Position numbers and translations under genes: made by a program
Shown here: positions 34,461-51,400 of the stretch, piece by piece
Numbering within the stretch: position 1 is the first letter of the stretch
Layout: every line of letters starts with the position of its first letter
Notes under the pieces: model-generated
What the model was told of the DNA's origin: nothing
The model's input: only the letters and a program-made list of their open reading frames with translations
Database searches by the model: none
Source: Lepas anatifera
Taxonomy: Eukaryota; Arthropoda; Thecostraca; Lepadidae
Length of the DNA: 64,000 nucleotides
Direction of reading: 5' to 3'
NCBI GenBank assembly: GCA_034440635.1
Contig: JAOTON010001615.1
Span: 72,501 to 136,500, forward strand

Positions 34461-34573
34461 TCCGTGAGGTCATGTCTGACTTAATGTGTATGTATCTTTG
34501 TTGCGGAACGGTTTCAACTGACTAAGTACTTTTCCACATACTATTTTAGTTGTTTTCTCCAAGGAGGGGAGAA

Positions 34574-34854
34574 TCTTGTAAATATCAGTCATCTCCGAAT
34601 GTGGAATGCCAATAAACTGCACAGCATGTCAGCATGAGTTATCTGCATGGTGCTAGGCTTGCATTGGTGCGCTAGTGCTTTGTCTTGGCTGCCTGTGGTT
34701 GATGGTAGTGCTGCTTGTCCCTGCATGTGTTAGTGCATTTGGCCTGCTCATTACCCTGATAAATTCTCGCTTGTGTGTTTGCAGGAGCATGCTTGAATTT
34801 TGCTGAATAAAGCCAAGATGATAAAGCTCACATGATTCATGTTGGTATACAACA
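34574..34854 (+). repeat. 3' LTR of the deleted Gypsy element
   Basis: The LTR is 281 bp, begins TCTTGTAAATATCAGTCATC (the usual TG is changed to TC) and ends GGTATACAACA. It contains two AATAAA signals. The matching 5' start is at 32521. Confidence 0.8.
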
Positions 34855-35284
34855 GGCACCTGGGTCAAATTCCAGAATTTATTGTAGTTAGGGGTATTTT
34901 CAGAGGAAAATCATGAAAATATCAATGATTTTTCTGAAGAATCAAGAATAAGCTCAATACTTTGATATTCAAAATACTCCTCTATGGTAAGAAATAAACA
35001 TCTGCCTGTGCATCTGGTAACTACTACCATATTCAATAGGCTTCAATAGGCTGAATAGGTGAAGGAATGGTGATCTGCGGCTCCCCAGTTACTAACTCTT
35101 GATAATCACCATGGCTCCCTGGAGTGACTGCTGCACCATGCTGCTGACATGAAAGTGGCTGGAGAATAAGCCACTTCCTTGCCTTCTGTTTTTTATGGGC
35201 GAGGGCCTTACCATTCCACAACATGGGATCGGCCCTTGCTTGTGTTTTGTTTTGCGGGTGAGACGGCTTCTCCTATACCTCTTT

Positions 35285-35410
35285 GAGAGCAGCTCTCTCT
35301 CTCTCTCTCTCGCTCTACCTCACTCACTCACTCACTCACTCACTCACTCACTCACTCACTTACTCACTCACTCACTCACTCACTCACTCACTCACTCACT
35401 CACTCACTTA
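35285..35410. repeat. Microsatellite (CT)n then (CACT)n
   Basis: A short CT run is followed by about 90 bp of CACT repeats, interrupted once by TTACT. It lies about 330 bp upstream of the fucose-synthase start codon and ends at a CTTACAG phrase. Confidence 0.95.
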
Positions 35411-35493
35411 CAGGCCTGTTTGACCTCTGTTTTTTTGGAAAGCAAGGTTTTCCTTGGTAATCGTCTTTTTCCTAAGGGGAAAACATGTTCTGA

Positions 35494-40899
<5,406 letters not shown>

Positions 40900-43800
40900 A
40901 CCGGAGTTCTAGCCTTCTCACACAATCATACGGGTTGTGAAGGAACGTCAGCTATATCAGAGGTAACGCCTTAAATCGTGACTGTGCAACATGGATGCTG
41001 TGAGGGTCCCCAGATTTCTAGGAATGTGTCGTTGATACTGGAAGTAGCCATCCGAATTAAAAAAATCCTGTCGCTAGTGTTATTCACCATCAGCGAGTAG
41101 GTGTTTAATCATCTAGTAGGTGTTATGAAATATACTGTGGCAAAATATATTTTTATCAGCGCTGACATATAACTCTCGACCAACTGACGGTCGTATCAGG
41201 TTTTGAGAGTGCCTGTTCACACCTGGCGGCTGTTTCAGCAGCCGCGCGGATATTTAAGCGGTTCTGAAGCGTGTTTCTCGGGGGGCCAGTCAGCCCACTG
41301 GCCATCTAAGCACGGTGTCGGTGTTACAGCACCTGCGACGTTGTCGCCGGCTTCCCAGTGTTTTTGTACGGTTTCGTGCGGGGCCTGTGTAGTGCTCAGG
41401 ATGTTACTGCCCTGGTGTGGCGCGCTGGTTTGTTTTTGTTTTTTTTTGTGTTTGTATTTATTCAGTATATATGAGCAACAGGATGATTCCTCTTACAGCT
41501 CAAGTCAATTGATGAAACAATGCATGAGTATTTGCAAGAGATGATGAATACATAGTCACATATACAGGCACAGGCGCATATGCACCACATTCAAATAAGC
41601 ATGTAAATCTTAAAACAAAAACATGATGCTGTAAAACAGTGAAATCCTAAGACCAATGAGTTGACTAAAACGGATGATCCCTAAGATATTAAATGACGGA
41701 AGATATAAAAGATGAGAAAGTAGAGACAAAAGGATCGATGGAAGGATACGTGCTGACAAGAGGATTAAAAGCACGAGCAGCATGGATGAACTAGCCATTC
41801 CTCACGGTTTCTACTCGCCCAAAATGAATTTGTAGCAGCTGGTTTTTTCCCCCCCTGGTCCGACGCTGAGGCACATGCAACGGTAGATTCCCAAGCAGGA
41901 AGTCGGAGTCCGTTCTGTGTATGATAATTTTGTAGGCAAGCAGAATTTCGCTTCTTAGTCGCCTTTTTGAAAGTGAAGTTATTTTGAATTTACCTAGCAG
42001 ATCGTTGTAGGAGAGTGATACATTTTATTAGGAATATTAGTGTGGGCAGTCAACCACATCAGAAATTTGTGTTCAATTCTCTACAATAGATATTCAGATG
42101 TTCGGATATTGGCATGTGCTGTTACGACTTTGGGACACTGATGCGCATTGTTACTGGTGCTGTTGCATTTTTGCGAATGAGGTCGCTCTTTCCTTCCTAC
42201 TTGATATGCTCTTTGAAGCAAACGTTTGAAGTAGCGATATTATCACTTTAACCAACACAGCAGATTAACACGTTTCGGCAAACAGTCTTAAAGTACTGTT
42301 TGTCGAAACGCGTTCATCTGCTGAGTTGGTTAAAGTGATAATACCTGTCAACCACTGTTATGAAAAGTTAGCGGTATGGAATGAGGGGATGCGGCCTTAC
42401 TGGCTGTGAAGTTCCCGTGCTTTTTTGTTGCGGATTTGTTTTTAGTTGGTTATGGGAGGCGCCTTTTAAGGTTTTTCAGTCTCCTTACTTCAGGTGTCCA
42501 TTTGTCGCCTATTTGTCTTATTCCAACAACCAAACTCGGACCAAATCGAATGCCGAAAATAAAGTATTGTGAACCGGGAGGACCCAGGGAGAGGGGAATC
42601 CCGGTCATGGTCCCCTCAAAGTTAAAAAGATGGAGTTCAAATTCACTTGGTCCCCCTTGCGCCCCCAAAGCGAATGAGTATTTTATAACCGATGAATTGG
42701 GCGAGGGAGGATCTGTAAAACATTTGTAAATATTTTTCTCTTCGGAAGATACATCTTTAAATGCGAGATAAATTTACCATTTAAAGGAGGCAAAGTGGCA
42801 GACCTTTTCGCCTTTCAAGCACAATGAGTTTCAGAATAATCTGGTACACAGTTTGCTCAATGGTGCGCGTGATGTATTTGAGGGCCTCTTCTGTTTGAAG
42901 ACATCGTCGGGGTGAAAGCAACTGATAAGAAAAACATAGGTGTAATCGATGTGACAAATTGATTTACTGCACCAGTTTAATCGTGCCAGCCGCCGCATCC
43001 GCCGCTCTTTTTAGAGCGTGAGGCTGATGTGGGCTTAGCCCCCCCAACCCCCCCACCGACCGGCTTGGTCTGCCCCCGATTCTGAACCCGCACATACATC
43101 AAGCTGGAAATACAAAGCTGTAGTAGGGGTTTCACGATTATACATCACGGTAGATTCACTGAGCAAGGGGCAATATGCCCCCGAAAATCTTTGCAACAGG
43201 AAAAGAAGGGGGTGACGCTAATGACTTTAGCAGCTGGTGCGATAGACCCAGTAATTATTATAGCTATAAGATGCCGGGGAAAATGATGCCACAGGAGTCA
43301 ACGGCGATGTCGAGATCTGGGTTAATCTACGGTGAAGCCACCTAAATCGGAAAGTTATCGAATTCGCGTTACGAATTTCTCCGTTTCAACCGATCGATAA
43401 TGCTTTTCAGATATTTGTTCCAATAAATAATCAATAGTCCAGGCAACGCTATTCGAAGTTATGTTTGTCTTTACTGTGGATGAATTGTCGGATGCGTTTG
43501 ACGTCCTACCGCAGGTTCACGAAGCGTGACGTGGGAGCTGCGGCGGGGGTATGACGTGGGAGCTGCGGCGGGGGTATTTGAGGTTACACGGCGTGATCTT
43601 TGTTAGCGCTATATTCGTTAAGTGTGAATGCCTTCAGTCCGGTTAATTTCGTGGGTGGGCTCTGCCTCGCTCGCTACGGGCAGCTGCTGTTGTCTGAGCT
43701 TGCTGACACTGGATTATGAGATAATTCCAGGATATCCAGCTATAAGGCGAATTGATTGCCACGAAGCCAGTAAAGTGCGCGGTGACCGCCATGCTTCTGT

Positions 43801-45441
43801 GTGGTTTGTCAAGTGCAAGGTTGTGTTGTTAAGTGAAAGCTCGTTTTACAGTATTTTTGGTGTCTTGCGTGCCTACTGCTGTTTGGTAGGCATGTGGTGA
43901 AGGTCAATACAGTGGATTAGTTTCGTTCTATAATCTGTTTGGAGAGACTAAGATGAAACCAGTTCAGCAGTTACCAACCAAGCCTAGTCTTATTCATCAC
44001 TACCGTCATCGGCTTTTGGAGATTAATGTGTGTCCCACTGGGGGGCGAGTTTCGCCTCTTCGCCACTGGCCCGACCTCCAAACCAAATTTCAAGACGTTA
44101 TTTGGAAGAATGAACAAGGGAGATAAGAAATGATGCAAACACGGATGTTTGTAAAATGTTGGCATCGTAAAACTTTAGGTGGCCCGACACGGCACACCGT
44201 CCCGTACAGATCACAAGGCATTATGTATACATTTTTAACTCTGGAATCGATGCTCGAAACGGTCTCCGTGACGCGCGCTATGCCCCAGGTAGCAATATAT
44301 CCGCGGGCTTCTTTGGCTGGTATCGATCGGTGCGGTTGCCTTCAACTGCAGTAATTAATGACATGGTTGTCATAAAGTTCATTCTAGCTTAAGCAGCTAT
44401 ACACCGCCTGGAATGCCTTGAATGATTACAAGTTGGCTATTATTGCCGAGACGAAATTCTTGCAAAATCCTTCGAATAACATTAACAGGATTGGAAACAA
44501 TATTGAAGAGCACCCTTGAACCGGTCGCGGTTTGAGGCGTTACCAAAGTGAAACTGAAACTTTCCTCTGCTTTCTTATTTTTTTCTTTCCTTTGCACTAT
44601 CCAGCACCATTATTATTTGATCTAACCAGGACTTCTACATTCTGATTCACTTTTCGATTTTTGTAATCTCAATTTTCAAGCTGGTGTTATTATAGTGATT
44701 TTGGGTTTATGTTTTTCAGAAGCAAAGTTGAATTGAAAATTTTAATGGAAACCAAGAAACTGGTACGTTCAAATTTATTCCACAAACATTGATAAAACAG
44801 TGACATTATAGAACTGCAGGAACCTTTTCGATGTACTCTAAACATAGCTAATGGTTTTAACAGTCCCCCAGGCTTCTACATCTAATCTGATGTGTCTTAC
44901 GGTTTAGTTAAAAATATACATGTGCATTGCTTCCACCATTGTACATACCATGCACAATGCATGCGCACACGTGAATCGTGTTTTAAAACCGCACATGTCT
45001 TTGGAGATTGATACGTAGGTACAAAGGAAGACGGTCCACACATGACAATTATGTTGCACATTACAGGAGGCATGTTTTATCAGTACATAGGAATCTGACA
45101 ACGCGGAGAGCCAGTTACACCGGTCCACATGCAGCTGCTGTATTTACTGCAGCAGATACAAGGTAAAACCGGTCTGCCGGCCAACATGCAGCTGCTGTAT
45201 TTACTGCAGCAGATACAACATAGCATATACATCGGAAATATCTTATCACATTTAACGGAAAACGCTGCAACCTATACTTTCATACCGAAGCTTCAGTGAC
45301 ATCAACTATATCTTTGAGCACAAAACACGTCCACAGTTTCCAAAACACTCCAACAAGTGATGAGCAGCGTCGCTCAGGTCGGTCCTGTGGCGCGGGGCTG
45401 TGCTCTCGCTTGCGAGGCTGAGGAGGCCGGCCGGCCAGGCT
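40900..45441. other. Intergenic region between the two convergent genes
   Basis: No gene is recognised in this 4.5 kb. It contains a long perfect-looking hairpin at 42238-42343 and a 27-bp direct duplication (GACGTGGGAGCTGCGGCGGG) at about 43528-43580. A G/C-rich repeat fragment lies near 43020-43080. At 45126-45220 a ~35-bp phrase ATGCAGCTGCTGTATTTACT occurs twice. The two flanking genes converge on this interval. Confidence 0.55.
42238..42343. repeat. ~50-bp-stem inverted repeat
   Basis: TTATCACTTTAACCAACACA at the left is the reverse complement (one or two changes) of TGAGTTGGTTAAAGTGATAA at the right. The pairing continues inward through CGTTTCGGCAAACAGT and ACTGTTTGTCGAAACG to a loop of about 8 bases. 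It is a compact foldback element. Confidence 0.85.
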
Positions 45442-48400
45442 TCACTCGGGCGGGATGTGTTCAGACGAGTAGTCGAGGGACCCTTTGTCGGAATCCTCCC
45501 GCTGCGGCTGACCGTCCGGTGGGTGGTGCTCTGGCGAGGGGCGCCGTACCCGCCGGATGTGCGTGGGCGGAGGGACTGCCGGAGAGCAGAGTGTCAGTCG
45601 CGTCCTTCTGCAACGCCGGCAGGGACATCGTGTTCTTAATCACTGGACGTGTATAGTATCAGACAATGTGTGTAAAACCCGTAAAACCAAGTTCAGCTAC
45701 GGTGTCCAAATTCCCTCTCCCGGTCAGCAGGCTAGAACTGGAAGATACTCCTTCCGCGGCAGTGGCGGATCCAAGGGGGAGGGGGAAAGGCATTTGCCCC
45801 CCAAACGGAAAATCTCGGGGCAAAACTATGTTTTTGCCCCCCAAAGTGATCGACCTCCTTTTTCCCCTGACTCCTTTGTAGTTTATAAGCAAGATTTTGG
45901 TGCTTCAACTCTTAACTCCAAACATAACGAGGTAAGTTCAGTGTAAATATTAGGCCTTGGGCTGGAAAAAGGATCTCGAGCCCATATTTTTCACCCCGTG
46001 ACGTCTTTTTTGCTTTTCGCCTCAAATTCCCAAAATTCTACGGGCAAGTGATATTGTAGCGCAGCGTTCACGGCGTGACGGTTTTTTTATTTTTTGCTTT
46101 TCGGCTTTTGACTTTGGTTTGCCCCTCCAATTTTTTTCATGGGCAACGAGCCGCGGAGGAGGGAAGGTCCGTACATTGTAGTGCACACTGCTACTTTGTA
46201 CTTTGTAGTGATATCCGCTTTCAGACCACCAGTGCGCAGGCCGTGCTTATGATAGGCTCAGAGTCTCCAAACACTTCCATAGGTAGCTATCTCTATTTTA
46301 TTTGGTAGTATGTTTGGCAATGATAATTAGTATGATTAGTATATTGGGCGATGGCCTCAAACGGAAGGGGCATGTGAGCTGTGTTTGCATGCTTTATGAA
46401 GCGAGACTGCAGAGCTTCTGCGACCGGCGGTGTTTGCGGAGGGTCTCACCTTTGCTGGCCTTGGAGGCGGCGGGAATGGGCAGTCTGCGGGTGCTACTGG
46501 GTGCCTTGTCTGGCTTCTGCGGCAGTGCGAGCGCCTGCTGCGCTTGCGGTGGCGACTGCGACACCTCCCGGCGCATCTTTCGCGCCTCCGCCGGGAACAT
46601 CCCCCTGGAAGATGGACCATAGGTCCGCGCCAAGACCGAATCTTGGCGTTCTTTGTCCTCCTCCGGGGGCAGCTGAGCTGGAACAAAGGCGTACCTGAAC
46701 TACCACTGCACTGGTCAGCTGGCTGGTACTGGTACAGGTACCGTCTGTTCTCTTTTCAGTCTACGTGGGCCTGAGCAACACACGCAGTGGAGAGTGTCTG
46801 GCGTCAACGCGCAGTGGAGAGGGTCTGGCGTCAACGCGCAGTGGAGAGGGGCCCTAAAGTGACCCCCTATCTGACAGCTGGGAAACCAAGAGTGGAAGTA
46901 AAAACACCACTCTTAATAATCACCTATATTAATATCTTCAAGGTCGAGTGAGGTCATCAAGGTCAGATATGGGTCGTACTGGGAACCTATTGGGAAATGC
47001 TGTGAATTTTTAGGACAAATGTAGGGAATACACAAAAAAACTGACTTACGTCATGAGGCGAAGACCCTACAAAATGTCTGAAATTTTGGGGCCAGAGTCG
47101 TTCAAGGCCATCGGCCTATGACGTCATAATACGATATTCTCTATATAGTGCACACTAGGGTGTTTCATTGTTCCAAAATGCAATATTTTGACGCATATCG
47201 ACGTTCCCCTCAAACCTCATCTGCTTACAAGCTTCGGTGCGAAATTTCCATGTATTTCGATAATATTTAGAGGTCGCGCACTTTTGCAGTTTTTTATCAA
47301 ATGTATTCAAATGTACACATAAGCGTAGGAACGTCCAGAATATTGGGGAGGCCAAGGTGCATTTGGAAGTCATTTCTTTCCAGTCAACACCACAGGGTTA
47401 AGGGGTTAAGAATCAAGAATATTGGGGGGGGCTATGGCCCCCTGCCCCCCTGTTCCTACGCCTACGCCTATGAATGTACACATTTCCACACTGATGCTGG
47501 CGCTGGTTTTCTTTTGCTTGGTTTTCTATTTCACATCTGAAATATTCTTAAAATTAAATAAAACATTTATTACTGCACAAGACTAGCCTGAGCATAAAAC
47601 GCGACCGATTTCGGGAGCATCCCGCCCCCGTTTTCAAGGGAGATGAAGAAAACACTATGACATAAGCCTAACTAAGCGAAAAACACGAAGACAGGGTAAA
47701 CTTTGAAAGAACAATCTTAGCTATGAACATGACGAATCATTTTAGAATTATTAGCTCTAAACACGTGTTATTTTTCAATTCAATCTCTTGTTTGGCTGGC
47801 GTTTTGAGAGGTCCAAAAATCCAGAGAAGATGGTAACTTTGCCGATATTTCTATCCATTTTTGGTTCCGTGGTGGTTTGGATGTAAATTGCCTCTTTTAT
47901 TTCCCGCTGTTTTTGTCTTGAGTCGAAAGTTAAAGTCGTTGTGGCGTCCCATTTGATATAAAGATCCTTTTTGAATGATTGTTTTGCTGTGGCCTCTGCT
48001 GCTCTCTCGTCAATTGACTCTCGGATTAGTTTTTGTCGAGATTTTCGGTGTTCGTCTTGTCGGACTTCCATCATCCTTTTGCTTTCTCAAATGTATGTTT
48101 TTGGACAGTCATTACATTCCATCTTGTATACTGGGCCTGGTTTTTCCGGTTTTCTATCCTGTCCTTTGGTTTGACCAGTAATTGTTTGATCGTTTGATGT
48201 GCCTTAAAATATGTTCTTACGTTGAATTTAGAACATATGCGTCGAATCTGTTGCGATACTCCTTCTACATATGGGAAGGATCATTATATCAAATGGGACG
48301 CCACAACGACTCTAACTTTCGACTCAGGACAAAAACAGCGGGAAAGGATCACCCTCATCAAGAGGTTCAACGGATTCGTCAAGGACGAGAAGCAGAAGCT

Positions 48401-51400
48401 GTACCTGCTCCGGGTGGTGGAACTCCATCGGAGGGTTCTACCCAAGCGCACCAAGAAAGAATGCGCCTCTTTCAAGTGTAATGGTTTTTGGTGATAAAAG
48501 TGCGCGACCTCTAAATGTCCTTTTATTTTGCTTTTAAGGGTGTCAATCGATTCAGTTTCACGTATAGAGCTGGGGGAAAGTCGATATGACTTCGTTCCAA
48601 ACAAACAAAATTTTACTATAGTGGGCTGAAACACCCTAGTGCACACTATAACTAACACAATAGCAACAGTTACGCGTTAAATGAGAGGTTGACATTGACC
48701 TGGACCTTAACCATAATGCTGAGTAACTTTGATTTTGACGTCATAGCATAGTAGACGTTGTACTGGGTAACGTCATCTGACCGAAGGCGCTGGGGCAAAA
48801 GGGGGCCAGGATACAGTTTTTATGAGTCCCTAGTCATGTGGGAGTACCTGGTAACGAGAGAGCTGATTTGGCTGCCAGATCGGCTTCTGAGACTACTCGA
48901 GCAGGAGCTTTTAGAGTTCCAGCATCTGATGTGAAGGCAGAAATTAACAGCCTTCTCAAATCTGAATGGCAAGCGAAATGGGACAGTGAGTCGACCTGCG
49001 CCTTGAAGCAGCTCAAGCCAGCCATAGAACCATGGGAGTCGAGTAACAGGCGGAGTAGAAGGGAGGAAATATGCCTTACACGACTTCGTATTGGTCACAC
49101 ATTTGCAACACGCGGACACCATTTCTCTGCTTCAGTACCAAGCCGGTGTAGCCACTGTCAAAACAGGCTTACTGTACAGCACGTATTGGCTGGCACAGGA
49201 TGTAATGTATTGAGAACTCTGCGCGCCCGTTATTTTCCTCCCATGCCCCTTGCGAGTGTGTTAGGAGACAAGCCAGCTGTTGATCTCCCCATAGTCCTGC
49301 GGTATTTGACAGAGATTGGATTTGGTATTGTATATAATCCTCACCAAATGACACAAACACAATAGAATTAAAACACGGAGGAATCAAGTAGCCTTACTTT
49401 TAGCTATCTACCTATAGAATAACGCGGAAGACCTAAGTAACTTAAGAATTGATTATAGTGTAAAGTAGGTGCGCTAAATGGCCCCAGCAGCTGGAGCGCT
49501 CTTAAAAACCCCAACACACACACACGCTGGGGCAAAAGACGTTAAAAATCCTGGTATGACTTTGGCCGTGTTTTTATCTTGACCTTTATGAGAGGTGACA
49601 CATATCATCCCGATTATGTGACGTTATGACGTCACCACTCCGTTTTCAATGCAGGCGAACTGGTGTCACCATGCGATTTTGGCGATTTTGATATACACAT
49701 GTCTGACTTTAAAAGCCTATAACTCAAAAAAGTTATTGATCGGTTCTGAAAAATATTTCACCAATCGACACTTTTATGAATTCTCTCTAAAGTATTTAAT
49801 GGTGTCTTCCGGCAGCGACTGGTCACCCGCCACCTGGGAACTTGGATGGAGGGGAGAGGGCAGTACTTTTTACGACCGCTTCTTCCTTCGCTCGTGCTGC
49901 GGCAGGAACGGCGGCATACTGCGGCACACCACACACCACACACCATGCTATCACCATGCTATCACATTTCACACCATGCTATCGACCAGTGGCTAACGCT
50001 GCCACTAAACATGTGGAATACAATCGTGGTGTTAGACTAGGGGGGATAATGAGTGTCCCACCACTTCTCTGTAGACTCTGGCTCTGACCAGGCTCCGAGC
50101 AAAGCCAAAACACAATTTCGAAGTCATTCGGGTGCTGCTACAGGGTGTTTCAGAAATAATTATATTTTTAACACGCGCATTGACGGGGGTCTGAGCCACC
50201 TTCGCATTGACGGGGGGGGCGGGTACCCGCCCCCCTAAGATCTCGAGAACCACGGTAGGTAGCGAAAAACGGTAAACGGCGTTGGGCTGCCCATCCACTT
50301 CTCCATCGAAAACATTTGAACCATTTTTTTGTCAGGTCACATTTAAGGTCACGAGAGGTCAAAACATGCCCGCCGTAGGGATAACATGTAAAATTCAGTT
50401 TTTCGGGCATTACATCTGAACAAGTAAAGATAGAGCAAAACGACTTGAACTATATGAATCCTCTTAGCAAGCCGAATCGAATGATAAATAATTTGACCTT
50501 GCTAGGTCAAATCAAGGATTTGACCTGACCTGAGGTCAGGTCAGGGTCAAATTATATAAAATGCATATCATTAGAACTGCAAAGCCCAGGCGAGTCTAAT
50601 GCAGCGAAAATAAATGCTCTATCACCATCCGTTACTGAGTTATTCCGTAAAAACATTTTTCCCATGTATTTCCAATGGAGAGGTCATGCCTCGTACCTGA
50701 CCTTAGGTCATCGATATCAAAAATACCGGAACATATGTTAGAGAACTCGGTGGGGCCATTATGTGATATGAGTTTCAATCGGATAAGTTCACCCTGCTCT
50801 GACTTATGCTATCTTAAACTTTTTTGAGGTCGGGTCACTTGACCTGTACTGGTGACCTGACCTGAGATGACCTAACATTAAAATTTTCACAGAAGTTGTA
50901 AAAATGATGAGGGAAAAGGTATACCAAGTACGGCGGCGCTACGCGCCGCCGTTTTTCTACTGTCTCCGAAAAACCCGAGGGGGGCGGATACCCGCCCCCG
51001 TCAATGCGCGTGTTAAATGTTCAGTAAAGTACCATAAATCTTTCAAATCCGTACACAAAACACTCATTTTAATGCTAAATTGTAGGACGTTTTTTCTATA
51101 AACCTGTTTCATTTGCATCAAATATTTCCCCCGTCTTAAAAATGCCTGGAAAATGATGCCAGAAACATAATATATGCTCGCTTATATTTGAGAAAACGGA
51201 ACTGGCAGCACTCTAAAAAAGGCTTTAGCACACAGAAATGGCACGTGAGCATGCACATCAAACGCACAAGTTTCAGTAATACGACAAGTTTAAAACTTTT
51301 GGCTCAAGCTCCATATGGCTCATTGGCTTACCTTTCATATGAATGGCTGGATACGGCGGAGACAGCGCAAAAGACCTACTGTTCACCGCAGAACAAGGGA

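Larger units (their letters stand above)
32521..34854 (+). mobile_element. Internally deleted Ty3/Gypsy element
   Basis: The element is flanked by GGCAC on both sides (32516-32520 and 34855-34859). Its left end is a ~45-bp LTR remnant (TGTTGTAAGTATCAGTCATC) that matches the start of the 281-bp 3' LTR (34574-34854). The remnant runs directly into the RNase H region. Most of the 5' LTR, gag, protease and reverse transcriptase are missing. A polypurine stretch (34561-34572) precedes the 3' LTR. A further ~350-bp insertion splits the integrase. Confidence 0.85.
32503..35060. mobile_element. Family E TTAA element, copy 2, split by a Gypsy remnant
   Basis: The element begins TTAAAGGGAACATGGCAC. 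It is interrupted at GGCAC by an LTR element (32521-34854) and resumes at 34855 with GGCACCTGGGTCAAATTCC, following the family E sequence to about 35060. The right end is too diverged to place. The 5-bp GGCAC duplication shows that the LTR element inserted after this copy had formed. Confidence 0.7.
47145..48652. mobile_element. Composite Penelope-like element remnant with inverted ends
   Basis: The ends AGTGCACACTAGGGTGTTTC (47145) and GAAACACCCTAGTGCACACT (48630-48649) are inverse copies. Inside, a ~70-bp coding phrase occurs once on each strand (around 47909-47975 and 48280-48345). A second pair, AGGTCGCGCACTTTT (47272) and AAAAGTGCGCGACCT (48497), is also inverted. The coding content points to a Penelope-like retroelement, a group that often forms tandem or inverted partial copies. 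It lies in an intron of the minus-strand gene. Confidence 0.65.

Noticed and set aside
42238..42343. tRNA or transcription terminator at the hairpin
   Set aside because: The ~50-bp uninterrupted stem does not fit a tRNA cloverleaf, and intrinsic hairpin terminators are not used by animal RNA polymerase II genes.
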